From positions 1 through 43,911 of the forward strand of contig JAIMBJ010000030.1 in assembly GCA_023511455.1 (NCBI GenBank): a stretch of DNA of 43,911 nt. The letters run 5' to 3'. The DNA is from Bacillota bacterium (GTDB taxonomy: Bacteria; Armatimonadota; HRBIN16). Each line of letters opens with the position of its first letter. The first letter of the stretch is position 1. Under the pieces are notes generated by a model, which was given only the letters and a program-made list of their open reading frames with translations, was not told the DNA's origin and searched no databases. Below, in pieces: positions 24,115 through 33,285 of this stretch. Both the position numbers and the translations under genes were made by a program.

Positions 24115-25074
24115 ATGGAGACGATTATTCTGGCTTCACCGCGTGGTTTCTGCGCAGGGGTGTCGTACGCCATCGAGGTGCTGAACCTGGCAATAGAGGC
24201 GTATGGCACTCCGATATACATGCGCCATGCCATTGTGCATAACGAGCATGTGGTGCGCTCGTTCGAGCAAAGAGGCGTGATCTTCGTCGAAGACCTTTCC
24301 GAGATACCTCCGGGTTCTACGGTGGTGTTCAGTGCGCACGGGGTATCGCCCCAGGTTCGTCAGGATGCAGCTGCACGCAACCTGCGCGTCGTCGATGCCA
24401 CTTGCCCGCTGGTATCGAAGGTGCACCGCGAGGTACAGCGGTTCGCCGCGCAGGGGTATTACGTCATCTACATCGGGCACGCTGGGCACGTGGAAGCGAA
24501 GGGCACGATGGGACACGCGCCCGGGCAAATCACACTGGTGCAAACGGTGGAGGACGCCGAGCGTGTGCAGGTGCCTGAAGGCAAACTGGCGGTCGCCACT
24601 CAGACCACCCTGAGCGTTTACGAGGTGGAACGCATCATGGCGGTGTTGAAACGGCGTTTTCCGCACCTCGAAACGCCTCCGAAGGAAGATATCTGCTATG
24701 CCACCACCAATCGCCAGAACGCCGTAAGGGAGCTGGCAAAGCGGTGCGACCTGCTACTGGTTGTCGGCAGCCGAAGCAGCAGCAACTCCAACCGTCTGTG
24801 CGAAGTGGCGCGGGAAGAGGGAGTACCCGCCTATCTGCTTTTGGATCCCGAAGAGGTACAGCCAGAATGGCGTACCGATTACCGAGTGGTCGGTATCACC
24901 AGCGGTGCATCCACTCCAGAAAGCTCGGTGGAGGCGATTGTGGGTGAGCTGCTGAAAGGGCAGGAGCATGTTCCCGTACACACGCTGGAGACCGCGCGGG
25001 AAAACATCACTTTTCTTCCGCCACGTACACTGATTGCCAAGGCGGCACAGGAGGCTTCCACCAACCGGCGCTAA
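24115..25074 (+). CDS. ispH: 4-hydroxy-3-methylbut-2-enyl diphosphate reductase
   Basis: IspH makes isopentenyl and dimethylallyl diphosphate in the last step of the MEP pathway. The 319-residue protein starts at ATG 24115 with AAGGG eight bases upstream. Its three cluster ligands are Cys13 (PRGFCAGV), Cys97 (VDATCPLV) and Cys194 (DICYATTNRQ). The substrate-binding segments 'AIVHNEHVV', 'FSAHGVSP' and 'SRSSSNSNRL' are intact. A TACAAT -10 lies at 24081-24086, but its -35 is weak. The stop overlaps the stop of the convergent cyclase gene by four bases. Confidence 0.97.
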   Translation: METIILASPRGFCAGVSYAIEVLNLAIEAYGTPIYMRHAIVHNEHVVRSFEQRGVIFVEDLSEIPPGSTVVFSAHGVSPQVRQDAAARNLRVVDATCPLVSKVHREVQRFAAQGYYVIYIGHAGHVEAKGTMGHAPGQITLVQTVEDAERVQVPEGKLAVATQTTLSVYEVERIMAVLKRRFPHLETPPKEDICYATTNRQNAVRELAKRCDLLLVVGSRSSSNSNRLCEVAREEGVPAYLLLDPEEVQPEWRTDYRVVGITSGASTPESSVEAIVGELLKGQEHVPVHTLETARENITFLPPRTLIAKAAQEASTNRR

Positions 25075-26453
25075 GCAGCCGCCTCTTCCTGTCGCTTCTC
25101 CATCAGAGGGCGCACGCAGTTGCGCCCGGCGCGTTTGGCTTCGTACAGCGCGGCGTCTGCCACCTCCACGAGTTCGGAGGGAGACAGCATATACGGCATA
25201 TACTCCGCCACACCGAAGCTGGCGGTAACCTGACGATAGGGAGTGCGCAGCTCCGCAATCGCCTGACGCAGTTGCTCTGCGACACAGACGGCTTCACTCA
25301 GAGTGTGGCACGGCAGCAGCACGCACATCTCCTCGCCACCGTATCTTGCCGTAAAGCTTCCTGCGGGAGCGTTTTCTTGCAGGGTCTGTGCTACCAGGCG
25401 CAGTACGTCGTCGCCTGCCCGGTGTCCATACGTATCGTTAAAACGCTTGAAGTGGTCTATATCCAGCAATACAAATGAAAACGTACATTCTTCCTGCCGA
25501 GCCGCCGTGAAAAACTCCGCGAGTTTGTCCTGCAAGGCGCGGTGGTTCAACAACCCGGTCAGCGCGTCGGTAAACGCCAGGCTTTCCAGACGTTCGTTGA
25601 GAGCGCGAAGCTTCTGCTCGTACTGCACCCTTTGGGTGATGTCCACGCTGGCACAGATACCACCCACCACTTCCCCGGCGGGTCCGTGCAACGGAAACAG
25701 ACTGCGCAGCACGTGCCGCGTGCTGCCATCCCGGCAGCGGTCCACGCTCTGCACCGTGATGTTCTGTTCGCCTCGCATAATCAGGTGGATAAGTTCGGTC
25801 ATCGCCTCTTCGTTTTCAGGAGGGATGATGGTATCGAAGATGGAGCTTGTTAACACCTCGTACTCTTCCCAGCCGTAAAGCTGAGAGGCTGCACGGTTCC
25901 ATTCGTAGATAACTCCCGCCGCATCAAAGGTAAAGCACGCCACGGGTACGTTTTCGAACAGCTCCCGGAATCGCAGGTTCGCCTGCTGAATCATCTCCTG
26001 CGACTGCTCCAGCGCCTGCGTTTTCATCTCCAGCTCCTCTTTCTGGCGGGCGAGTTCGTCGTACGCCTGACGCAAACGCTGTTCCATGTCCAGAATGCGC
26101 CTCGCCACGCTGAGACGAGAGGCCAGCTCTACGCGGTCCAGCGGCTTGGAGAGAAAATCATCGGCGCCGGTTTCAATGGCATGGAAACGGTCCTGCTTGG
26201 AGTCGCGGGCTGTCAACAGGATAAAGTAGGTATACTGTTTGTTTTGCCGGGCACGAATCCGTCGGCAAAGCTCCAGCCCGTCCACGCCGGGCATCATCCA
26301 GTCGGAGATGACCAGCGGGAACTCCTGCTGGCAAAAGGCTTCCCATGCTTCGGCGCCGTCTTTGGTGGCGTGCACCGTATATCCCAGCTCTTCCATCGCC
26401 TTTTGCAGCACCAGTCGCGAAACGCCATCGTCTTCGGCAATCAACACCCTCAT
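25071..26453 (-). CDS. Response regulator diguanylate cyclase (REC-PAS-GGDEF)
   Basis: The 460-residue protein starts at ATG 26453, overlapping the kinase stop by four bases, with GAGGGG upstream. Residues 1-120 are a receiver with phosphoacceptor Asp51 (VISDWMMPG). A coiled coil (about 120-160) leads to a PAS domain (about 160-275). The cyclase domain (290-450) has '[10 protein letters not shown]', the metal-binding '[12 protein letters not shown]' (Asp331) and the active loop GGEEM (372-376). The loop ends in Met instead of Phe, and an RxxD inhibitory site before it is not seen, so product feedback may be absent. It is the probable output of the upstream hybrid kinase, making cyclic di-GMP. 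Confidence 0.94.
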   Translation of the reverse strand: MRVLIAEDDGVSRLVLQKAMEELGYTVHATKDGAEAWEAFCQQEFPLVISDWMMPGVDGLELCRRIRARQNKQYTYFILLTARDSKQDRFHAIETGADDFLSKPLDRVELASRLSVARRILDMEQRLRQAYDELARQKEELEMKTQALEQSQEMIQQANLRFRELFENVPVACFTFDAAGVIYEWNRAASQLYGWEEYEVLTSSIFDTIIPPENEEAMTELIHLIMRGEQNITVQSVDRCRDGSTRHVLRSLFPLHGPAGEVVGGICASVDITQRVQYEQKLRALNERLESLAFTDALTGLLNHRALQDKLAEFFTAARQEECTFSFVLLDIDHFKRFNDTYGHRAGDDVLRLVAQTLQENAPAGSFTARYGGEEMCVLLPCHTLSEAVCVAEQLRQAIAELRTPYRQVTASFGVAEYMPYMLSPSELVEVADAALYEAKRAGRNCVRPLMEKRQEEAAA

Positions 26454-29137
26454 GCTGCAAGCCCCTCGTCGTTTTTCTGTTGCTTTTCGTAAGCTTCCAC
26501 CAACCGTAACAGTTCGTCTTCATTCTGTATCTGTTCATCCAGCGCGTCCTGAGAGAGCGCATCGTTCATCTGATCGCAGAGGGATTCCACATCCTTCGCG
26601 CCAGCGGCAATGCTCAGACGCTTCAAGGACATCAGGGTATGGCGTGCGTAGTTGACATCTCGCGCCTGTAAAGCCTGTGTCATCTCCGCAACCAGCCAGC
26701 GCGCCTCCTGCGCAAACCGGCTGCGGACTGCCTCTCCGAGAAGAGGTGTCCGCGCGCGGCGGCGTACCGGGTTCCACTTTTCCACCATCTGCGCCAGAAG
26801 GTCTATTTTCACCGGCTTGCTGAGATAGTCGTCCATGCCTGCCGCCAGGCATCGCTCGCGGTCGCCCTCCATAGCGTGGGCAGTCATAGCCACAATGGGC
26901 AGGTGCTTGCCAGTGCTCCTCTCTCGTTCGCGGATGAGACGGGTTGCCTCGATGCCGTCCATCTCCGGCATCTGGATATCCATGAAGACCAGGTCATACA
27001 CGCGGTTTGCGGTGAGATCTACTGCCTCTCGCCCGTTCATTGCCACCTCCACCGAGCACCCCAGTCGTTGCAACATGTGCAGAGCCAGTTTGCGGTTGAC
27101 CTCGTTGTCTTCCACCAGCAGGACGCGCACGCTGGCAGTGCGTCGCTCCATCCTGGGGGTGTCTGGTTGGGTTATTTCATGGCTGATACCGGCGGCCTCG
27201 CACAGGGCGTTGTACAGCTGCGAACGGCGCACCGGTTTCGTGAGCCAGACATCCACACCGGGCTGTTCTGCCTGCTGTCGCACCGGCGAGCCGACAGAAG
27301 AGAGTAAGATGATTTTACATGGTGACAGCGTTTCGATGGAGCGAATATGCTTGGCGACATCCACTCCATGCATCCCCGGCATCTGGTAGTCCAGCACCAC
27401 CGCGTCGAACGGGCAGGGGGAAACCGAGGTGAGCATCCTCAGCGCTTGCTGTCCGCTGTCTGCCTCCTGTACGGTGCATCCCCACGACTGCAGGTGTTCT
27501 CGCAGGATGCGGCGGTTTGTGGCGTTGTCATCCACGACCAGCACACGCAGGCTGCTGATTTTCTGGTCAGGAGTCATTGGTGCGCCCTTTTGTTGATTCT
27601 GTGACTTCTGCAAAGGCAGCTCCACCCAGAAGGTGCTGCCCTCGCCGGGTGTGCTTTGCACGCCAATCCTGCCTCCCATCAGCTCGGTCAGCTGCCGGCT
27701 GATGGTCAATCCCAGACCCGTGCCCCCGTACTTGCGGGTCACCGAACCATCTGCCTGAGTGAAACTCTCGAAGATGGTTGCCTGTTGCTCGGGGGCGATG
27801 CCGATGCCGGTATCCTTGACGGAGAGACGTATCCCGACGGTGGAATCGGTCTCATAAATCACCTCCGCGCTGATAACCACCTCGCCCTTCTCGGTGAACT
27901 TCACCGCGTTGGAGGTCAGGTTGTTCAGTATCTGTTTGATACGAACGGGGTCTCCGCGCAAAACATCAGGGATATCCGGCGGCACCACCGTGAGCAGCTC
28001 CAGCCCTTTTTCGTGGGCCGGTCGGGCAAATGTGGCGCCCACCTCTTCCACCACACTGCGCAGGTTAAAGTCTACCTGCTCGATGGTCATCTTCCCCGCT
28101 TCGATCTTGGAGAAGTCGAGAATATCGTTAATGACGGAGAGCAGGGAATCCGCACTGTACTTGATGGTTTCCACATACTCTCGTTGCTCCTCGCGCAGGT
28201 CGGTCTGCAAAAGCAGTTCGGTCATGCCGATAATGCCGTTCATCGGGGTGCGGATTTCGTGGCTCATGTTGGCGAGGAACTGCGACTTGAGTTTGGATGC
28301 TTCCAGTGCCGCCTCACGCGCTTGGATTAACTCCTGCTCGGTCTTCTTGCGCTCCGCGATTTCCTGTTGCAACTGCTGCGTGCGCATTTCCACACGCATC
28401 TCCAGCTCGGCGTTCATGTTCTGCAGTGCAGCCTCGCGCGCCTTAATCTCCGCCAGCATCTGGTTGAAGCCCTGCGTGAGAATGCCAATCTCATCGTGCG
28501 AGGGGGTATTGATATGTATCGAGTAGTCCTTTTTCTCGGAGACGTAGCGCATGGCGTCCACCAGCTTCAGGATGGGGTCGGTGATCCAGCGCTGGAGCCT
28601 TCTTGACAGCAGAAACGCCAGCACTGCCGAAAACAACAGCAGAACGCCAAAAGAGCCAGCATAACGACGCAGGTGCCCATGCCAGCCGCGAAGGTCGTAG
28701 CGCAGGTGGAGCGTGCCGACTTTTTCGGAACCCTCGCTGGTTACCGGCATTACCACTTCGATGGCGTTTTGCCCGTGATGTACCCCTTCCTCAAAGGTCG
28801 ATGGAAGCATCGTGTCGGGCGATTCATCGGAGCGTAAGTAGCTGGCAAAAAGCCGCTTGTCGGGTGTATACACGGCTGCGCTCAGGATTTCCTGCGTGGA
28901 GCGCAGTGACAACAGCACCTCCGCGCACGCCTTTTCATCTCCAAAGGTGAGTGCAGCGGCAACGTTCGTGGCGGTTATCTTCGCTACAGAGAGAGCATGA
29001 CCTGCGGCATTGTGCCGATACACAGCGGCGTCATACAAAACAATAGTAACCGATGCTATCAGCAGTGCCAGAGTGGAGGCGACGAGGCTGACAATCACTA
29101 TCTTCCACACAATAGACAAGCGAACTCGCTGCAACAC
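26450..29137 (-). CDS. Hybrid histidine kinase with CHASE8 sensor, two receivers and an HPt-like tail
   Basis: The 895-residue protein starts at GTG 29137, five bases after the YfiR stop. Domain order: transmembrane helix (about 12-34); CHASE8-type periplasmic sensor with '[20 protein letters not shown]' (about 36-155); second helix (about 160-178); HAMP (about 180-230); coiled coil; HisKA with His293 ([10 protein letters not shown]); HATPase with 'NLTSNAVKF', 'DTGIGIAP' and '[13 protein letters not shown]'; receiver 1 (Asp583, VLDYQMPG); receiver 2 (Asp720, FMDIQMPE). A degenerate HPt-like tail has His833 ([10 protein letters not shown]). CHASE8 domains are also found in YfiN, which YfiR controls, so YfiR encoded just upstream probably acts on this sensor. 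The phosphorelay could end on the adjacent cyclase. Confidence 0.93.
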   Translation of the reverse strand: MLQRVRLSIVWKIVIVSLVASTLALLIASVTIVLYDAAVYRHNAAGHALSVAKITATNVAAALTFGDEKACAEVLLSLRSTQEILSAAVYTPDKRLFASYLRSDESPDTMLPSTFEEGVHHGQNAIEVVMPVTSEGSEKVGTLHLRYDLRGWHGHLRRYAGSFGVLLLFSAVLAFLLSRRLQRWITDPILKLVDAMRYVSEKKDYSIHINTPSHDEIGILTQGFNQMLAEIKAREAALQNMNAELEMRVEMRTQQLQQEIAERKKTEQELIQAREAALEASKLKSQFLANMSHEIRTPMNGIIGMTELLLQTDLREEQREYVETIKYSADSLLSVINDILDFSKIEAGKMTIEQVDFNLRSVVEEVGATFARPAHEKGLELLTVVPPDIPDVLRGDPVRIKQILNNLTSNAVKFTEKGEVVISAEVIYETDSTVGIRLSVKDTGIGIAPEQQATIFESFTQADGSVTRKYGGTGLGLTISRQLTELMGGRIGVQSTPGEGSTFWVELPLQKSQNQQKGAPMTPDQKISSLRVLVVDDNATNRRILREHLQSWGCTVQEADSGQQALRMLTSVSPCPFDAVVLDYQMPGMHGVDVAKHIRSIETLSPCKIILLSSVGSPVRQQAEQPGVDVWLTKPVRRSQLYNALCEAAGISHEITQPDTPRMERRTASVRVLLVEDNEVNRKLALHMLQRLGCSVEVAMNGREAVDLTANRVYDLVFMDIQMPEMDGIEATRLIRERERSTGKHLPIVAMTAHAMEGDRERCLAAGMDDYLSKPVKIDLLAQMVEKWNPVRRRARTPLLGEAVRSRFAQEARWLVAEMTQALQARDVNYARHTLMSLKRLSIAAGAKDVESLCDQMNDALSQDALDEQIQNEDELLRLVEAYEKQQKNDEGLAA

Positions 29138-29142
29138 GCCCG

Positions 29143-29718
29143 CTAGTCCCTCCGCTTTTCCTTGACGATTCTTGCCAGGCTGAGCAGTTTCGAACTGATG
29201 GACACATGCGCTCGTCGGGCGGCCTCGAGATTAATCTCAAACCGCACCCGCTTCTGCTCCACAAAGAAACCTATCATGCCGCCTTTCGCGGCGAAACCCT
29301 CGCTCTCCCCAACCACCAGCACAGGGGAGTCACCCAGTATCTCCAGAATGCGGGGCAGGCTTTTGGCTTCCGCATCCGGCACAAACAGGATGTGACACTC
29401 CCGCAACTCCTGCCCGATACTCACCTGTTTGACCACGATGGCTCTACCCTTCACGCTCTTGCCGTGTACCGCTTGCTGAAGGGCGTCTGTGATGCCGGAC
29501 TTACCCAGCACCCCGATCACGAACGGAGCCGAGGTGCTGGCAAAGGCACTGGAAGAATACTCGATGTAACTTGTAAAGTGGTAAAGGAAAGCGGCTTTTA
29601 CCTCCGTTTCGTTGTAGCCCTGTGCGTGCGCGACTGCCAGTGGCAGGGTAACAATCACTGCCACAAACACTTTGTGCATTGCATGTAAGCGAATCTGTTT
29701 GCTTTTTAGAACTGCCAT
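29143..29718 (-). CDS. YfiR-family periplasmic protein (DUF4154)
   Basis: The 191-residue protein is taken from ATG 29718, overlapping the receptor stop by 13 bases; ATG 29679 (MHKVFVAV) is an alternative with a shorter signal sequence. A signal peptide ending 'LPLAVAHAQ' is followed by the family start '[16 protein letters not shown]'. Later segments '[17 protein letters not shown]', '[18 protein letters not shown]', '[19 protein letters not shown]' and '[20 protein letters not shown]' fit the whole YfiR fold. YfiR represses the CHASE8 diguanylate cyclase YfiN in Pseudomonas. Here the next gene is a CHASE8 histidine kinase, the likely partner. Confidence 0.92.
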   Translation of the reverse strand: MAVLKSKQIRLHAMHKVFVAVIVTLPLAVAHAQGYNETEVKAAFLYHFTSYIEYSSSAFASTSAPFVIGVLGKSGITDALQQAVHGKSVKGRAIVVKQVSIGQELRECHILFVPDAEAKSLPRILEILGDSPVLVVGESEGFAAKGGMIGFFVEQKRVRFEINLEAARRAHVSISSKLLSLARIVKEKRRD

Positions 29719-31715
29719 GAGATTGTTCCATATACTGCCCGCTGGGGAATACTGTCGCGTTCCCACAGCGGATGCTCGAACTCGCGGATGTCGCGCTTGA
29801 GCAAGTTCTGCAGAGTGAGCCTCATCTTCACCCTGTCCGTGACGCGCCAGCCGATAGAGACGTCCAGCCGGTAGTAGCTGGGCAGGAAGTCCATCCCGAA
29901 TAACCTGTCCACGAAGAAGAGATAGGTATCCACATGCCATCCTCTGGACAGGTTCAGGTGCGAGCCGATGTTAAACTGGTGCCTCGGCGTGTTACTGGTG
30001 CTGTCACTGTGCAGTCTGAAGGGGTCTTTGCTGTCCGGCGCCTGTTGCAGGCGATAGGTGATGTTCGCATACCCGAGGTCCAGCGTCCAGTTGCCGGTCA
30101 CATTCCAGCGGGCGGAGACCTCGAAGCCGTACGTCCGTCCATGTAACTTGTTGCTCATGTACACCGGTACCACCAGGTGGGGCACAGGCGTTGCTTCCAC
30201 AAAGGGGTCTGCCGGTTCGAAACTGCGCAGGTTCCTGTACACGTTATAGAACGCCGAGACATCCAGCGACAGGTTCTGGTGGGGCTGACTTCGGTAGCCC
30301 AGTTCGTAAGCGGTTACCTCTTCCGAGCGAAAGTCCGGACTGCCGTAGATACGTGAGACCACCGGCAAGCCACTCGCCATGCCCTCATAGTAAGCCTGGA
30401 TGACGATGGAACGTTCCGCCCGGGTGGGCATCCGAACCGCCCGCGATACCGCTCCCCACCAGACATTCTTCTCGTTCGGCTTCCACAGCAGGCGCAGGTT
30501 CGGTTGCAACTCCCACGCGGTGTAGCTGTTGTTCTCCAGCTTCGAGCCAATGGTCAAGCGGGTATTGCTGTTGAGTGTGAGATCGCCCTGCACGAACGCC
30601 CCGAAGATATGGTCGACCCGGCTGGGCGGCTGCAGGGACATGAGCGGCCCGGCAAAGGTTTTGTCCGAGGTGTACTTGTATTCGATACCCCAGAGAATAT
30701 CACGCTTCTCGTTCGCCTGTATCCTCTGCTGCCAGTTGAGGTCCACAATATCGCGGAACTGTGTGAGCTCGATGGGTGAACGCCCACTGTGGTCATAGTA
30801 AACGTGCAGGATATCGGTGATATTGCCTCGCTGACGGTTCCACGTGCCCATCAGGTAGTAACCGGAGATGGTATAGCGGTCATCGATGATGCGCGCTCCG
30901 GGCAGGGTAACGTCGGGGATGCGCAGCCGCTGCCCCGCCCTGCCGGTATACACTTCACCGTGTAGGATGAAGCTCTCGTTCGGGGAGCGGTTCCAGTCGG
31001 CGCGAAAACCACTGCGTCGCACCAGCCATCCGTCGTTGTTGCGCACATACTCCCTGTCCTGTTCGAGGTCATCCCGCTCCTGGTAGAGAGTATACGCCCG
31101 GTAGTATCCGTTGTCGCCGAGTTTGCCTCCAACGCGCCATCCGCCGAAGGCTTGTTCCTCACTTCCACCACCTGATACCCACAGCGTCCCCTGCGTTTCT
31201 CGGGCGGATTTGGTGATGATGTTAATAACTCCATTGACCGCGTTGGCGCCCCAGAGGGCTGCACCAGGCCCACGAATAACCTCGATGCGTTCGATGTCCT
31301 GCATAAACAGGGGCGGCTGCGCATCCCAGTATACACCGGAGAAGAAGGGGGTGTAGACGCTGCGTCCGTCCATCAGCACCAGGAGCTTATTCGAGTAGCG
31401 ACCGTTGAATCCGCGCACTGCTACCGCCCACTTGCTGGCGTCGATGATGCCCACATGCACGCCGGGCACGAGGCGAAGCACCTCAGGGATGCTGGTTGCG
31501 CCCATGCGGTGGATGTCCTCTGCGGTAATCACGTATACCGAAGCGGGTACATCCCATACCGGCTGTGCCTTCTTGGAGGCGGTAACAACCTCTATCTGCA
31601 TGAGTTCCTCAATGCTAAGCTGAGTGAGGTCCTGCGAGGGCGGCGAGGGGTCACTGTAAGCAGACCCCATAGCGAATGCCCAGAGACACGTGCACACAAT
31701 CATCATGGAGCGCAT
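29706..31715 (-). CDS. TonB-dependent outer-membrane receptor
   Basis: The 669-residue protein starts at ATG 31715 with GGGGAGAG upstream and has a signal peptide (about 1-21). A short N-terminal segment 'LSIEELMQIEVVTASKKAQP' precedes the plug domain (about 45-165), which has 'PASVYVITAEDIHRMG', 'PEVLRLVPGVHVG' and 'VRGFNGRYSNKLLVLMDGRS'. The rest is a beta-barrel that ends in an aromatic residue (SWQF), as outer-membrane barrels do. It may import a ligand or act as a sensor. It is the first gene of the receptor-YfiR-kinase-cyclase operon, which favours a signalling role. The ligand is unknown. Confidence 0.95.
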   Translation of the reverse strand: MRSMMIVCTCLWAFAMGSAYSDPSPPSQDLTQLSIEELMQIEVVTASKKAQPVWDVPASVYVITAEDIHRMGATSIPEVLRLVPGVHVGIIDASKWAVAVRGFNGRYSNKLLVLMDGRSVYTPFFSGVYWDAQPPLFMQDIERIEVIRGPGAALWGANAVNGVINIITKSARETQGTLWVSGGGSEEQAFGGWRVGGKLGDNGYYRAYTLYQERDDLEQDREYVRNNDGWLVRRSGFRADWNRSPNESFILHGEVYTGRAGQRLRIPDVTLPGARIIDDRYTISGYYLMGTWNRQRGNITDILHVYYDHSGRSPIELTQFRDIVDLNWQQRIQANEKRDILWGIEYKYTSDKTFAGPLMSLQPPSRVDHIFGAFVQGDLTLNSNTRLTIGSKLENNSYTAWELQPNLRLLWKPNEKNVWWGAVSRAVRMPTRAERSIVIQAYYEGMASGLPVVSRIYGSPDFRSEEVTAYELGYRSQPHQNLSLDVSAFYNVYRNLRSFEPADPFVEATPVPHLVVPVYMSNKLHGRTYGFEVSARWNVTGNWTLDLGYANITYRLQQAPDSKDPFRLHSDSTSNTPRHQFNIGSHLNLSRGWHVDTYLFFVDRLFGMDFLPSYYRLDVSIGWRVTDRVKMRLTLQNLLKRDIREFEHPLWERDSIPQRAVYGTISWQF

Positions 31716-31783
31716 GTTTGAATCTCTCCCCTGTGCTAAGCCGAGACAAGTCTAATAGTCATTTTCGGCAGATGATGGTTGTG

Positions 31784-31822
31784 CCCTCACCCCAGACGCC
31801 TTTGCGCGCTGTGGGAGAGGGA
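31784..31822. repeat. Diverged copy of the CCCTCACCCC interspersed repeat
   Basis: CCCTCACCCCAGAC (31784-31797) is identical to 14016-14029. The right part keeps GGGAGAGGG (31813-31821), but the matching left arm has decayed to GCCTTTG, so the hairpin is lost. It lies between the receptor gene and the tRNA promoter. Confidence 0.65.
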
Positions 31823-31838
31823 TGCGGCGCCACCCCTG

Positions 31839-31851
31839 GTAGCCGCGGGCT
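31839..31851. repeat. Half-copy of the GTAGCCGC[A/G]GGCT REP-like element
   Basis: GTAGCCGCGGGCT matches the left arm at 16129-16141 with one change. The right arm is not intact. It lies next to the diverged CCCTCACCCC repeat, so this intergenic region seems to collect dispersed repeats. Confidence 0.45.
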
Positions 31852-31931
31852 GCAGTTTGCCCAAGCCGATGGCGGGGGTTACATTCCGCCCAGAATTTGT
31901 GCAGCACCCCATCTCCTATCCTCTTGCTCCC

Positions 31932-31961
31932 TTGACAGATGCGCGTGATACCCTGTATAAT
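31932..31961 (+). promoter_or_regulatory. Consensus promoter of the tRNA cluster
   Basis: Perfect TTGACA (31932-31937) and perfect TATAAT (31956-31961) are 18 bases apart. Transcription would start near 31968, about 11 bases before tRNA-Glu. All three tRNAs are probably made from it. Confidence 0.92.
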
Positions 31962-31978
31962 AAGTCCGTCAAGGTTAT

Positions 31979-32055
31979 GGCCCCATCGTCTAGTGGACTA
32001 GGACACCTGGTTTTCAGCCAGGAGATCGGGGGTTCGAATCCCCCTGGGGCTACCA
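31979..32055 (+). tRNA. tRNA-Glu (anticodon TTC)
   Basis: The 7-bp acceptor GGCCCCA pairs with TGGGGCT (first pair G-T). The anticodon stem is CCTGG/CCAGG with loop TTTTCAG, giving anticodon TTC at 32013-32015. The T-arm is GGGGGTTCGAATCCCCC, and CCA is encoded. Confidence 0.97.
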
Positions 32056-32062
32056 TATCGGT

Positions 32063-32147
32063 GCCGAGGTGGCGGAACTGGTAGACGCGCACGTTTGAGG
32101 GGCGTGTGCCGCAAGGCGTACGGGTTCAAGTCCCGTCCTCGGCACCA
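32063..32147 (+). tRNA. tRNA-Leu (anticodon GAG)
   Basis: The acceptor GCCGAGG pairs with CCTCGGC. The anticodon loop TTGAGGG gives GAG at 32097-32099. A long variable arm (TGCCGCAAGGCG) marks a class II tRNA. The T-arm is CGGGTTCAAGTCCCG and CCA is encoded. Confidence 0.97.
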
Positions 32148-32159
32148 GACCGTGAAGGT

Positions 32160-32234
32160 GGGCGATTAGCTCAGTGGAAGAGCGCCTCGTTCACACCGAG
32201 GAGGTCGGAGGTTCAAGTCCTCCATCGCCCACCA
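32160..32234 (+). tRNA. tRNA-Val (anticodon CAC)
   Basis: The acceptor GGGCGAT pairs with ATCGCCC. The anticodon stem CCTCG/CGAGG encloses TTCACAC, giving CAC at 32092-32094, which reads only GUG. The T-arm is GGAGGTTCAAGTCCTCC with encoded CCA. Confidence 0.97.
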
Positions 32235-32319
32235 TACCTTCTGAGACCACCTTCGCTTGTCCTCCTTGCACACCTGCTGCTGCATTTGGGGTATCATCAT
32301 CACGGTGGGTGAGCAAACC

Positions 32320-33285
32320 ATGCATCGCCAAACGGGCACTGCGGAGCGATACCTCATCCCCTCAGGGAGCTTTGAACCCGCCTATCTGGCGCTGTACCGC
32401 AGGGGCGAACTGCAGCGGCGGGTGGAGGAGGCAGTCGCGTTGCTGGAGCAGTGTCGCGTCTGCCCACGCCATTGCGACGTTAACCGCCTGGCGGACGAAA
32501 GGGGTATCTGTCGCATAGGCAGGTTCGCACGGGTGTCCAGTTATTTCCCGCACCACGGCGAGGAAGACTGCCTGCGTGGATGGAACGGCAGCGGTACCAT
32601 CTTCTTCTCATGGTGTAACCTGCGCTGTGTGTTCTGCCAGAACAGCGACCTCAGCCACCGCGGCGAAGGCGTAGAGGTTCGTCCCGAGCGGCTGGCAAGC
32701 ATGATGCTTCACCTGCAGTCGCTGGGCTGTCACAACATCAATCTGGTCACGCCCGAACATGTGGTGCCGCAGGTGCTGGAGGCGCTGGTGCTTGCTGTGG
32801 AGGGCGGTCTGCGCTTGCCCATCGTGTATAACACCTCCGCCTATGATTCGATGGAGAGCCTGCGCCTGCTGGACGGCGTTGTGGACATCTACATGCCCGA
32901 CTTCAAGATATGGGACCCCGAGAAGGCACACCGCTATCTCAAAGCGCGAGACTACCCCGAGGTCGCCCGCCGCGTGATTCAGGAGATGCACCGGCAGGTA
33001 GGCGCGCTGAAGTTCGACGAGAATGGGCTGGCGAAGCGGGGCGTGCTGGTGCGCCATCTAGTGATGCCAAACGCAGTGGCAGGCACCGAGCATATCCTGC
33101 GCTTTCTCGCCGAGCAGGTCGCGCCCGACACTTACGTGAACGTGATGGCGCAGTACCACCCCGCGGGCATGGTTTCCTCAGAACGGTACCCCGAAATCAA
33201 CCGTCGCATCACCGCACAGGAGTACTGGCAAGCAGTCCACCTGGCGGAGCACCTGGGCTTACGGCTGGACGAGCGATTAGCGTGA
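32320..33285 (+). CDS. Radical SAM protein of the PflX type (COG1313-like)
   Basis: The 321-residue protein is taken from ATG 32320 with GGTGAG upstream; GTG 32305 is possible. It has the radical SAM CxxxCxxC motif at Cys99, Cys103 and Cys106 (SWCNLRCVFCQN), which holds a [4Fe-4S] cluster and cleaves S-adenosylmethionine. A second Cys set precedes it: Cys45, Cys48, Cys52 and Cys64 (CRVCPRHC...GICRIG). This pattern and 'VDIYMPDFKIWD' are typical of PflX-like proteins, related to pyruvate formate-lyase activating enzyme. No glycyl-radical enzyme is nearby, so the substrate is unknown. The gene ends nine bases into the convergent glycosidase gene. Confidence 0.88.
   Translation: MHRQTGTAERYLIPSGSFEPAYLALYRRGELQRRVEEAVALLEQCRVCPRHCDVNRLADERGICRIGRFARVSSYFPHHGEEDCLRGWNGSGTIFFSWCNLRCVFCQNSDLSHRGEGVEVRPERLASMMLHLQSLGCHNINLVTPEHVVPQVLEALVLAVEGGLRLPIVYNTSAYDSMESLRLLDGVVDIYMPDFKIWDPEKAHRYLKARDYPEVARRVIQEMHRQVGALKFDENGLAKRGVLVRHLVMPNAVAGTEHILRFLAEQVAPDTYVNVMAQYHPAGMVSSERYPEINRRITAQEYWQAVHLAEHLGLRLDERLA

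Noticed and set aside
31779-32312. Open frames across the tRNA cluster
   Set aside because: They read through the three tRNA genes and their promoter; no protein is likely.
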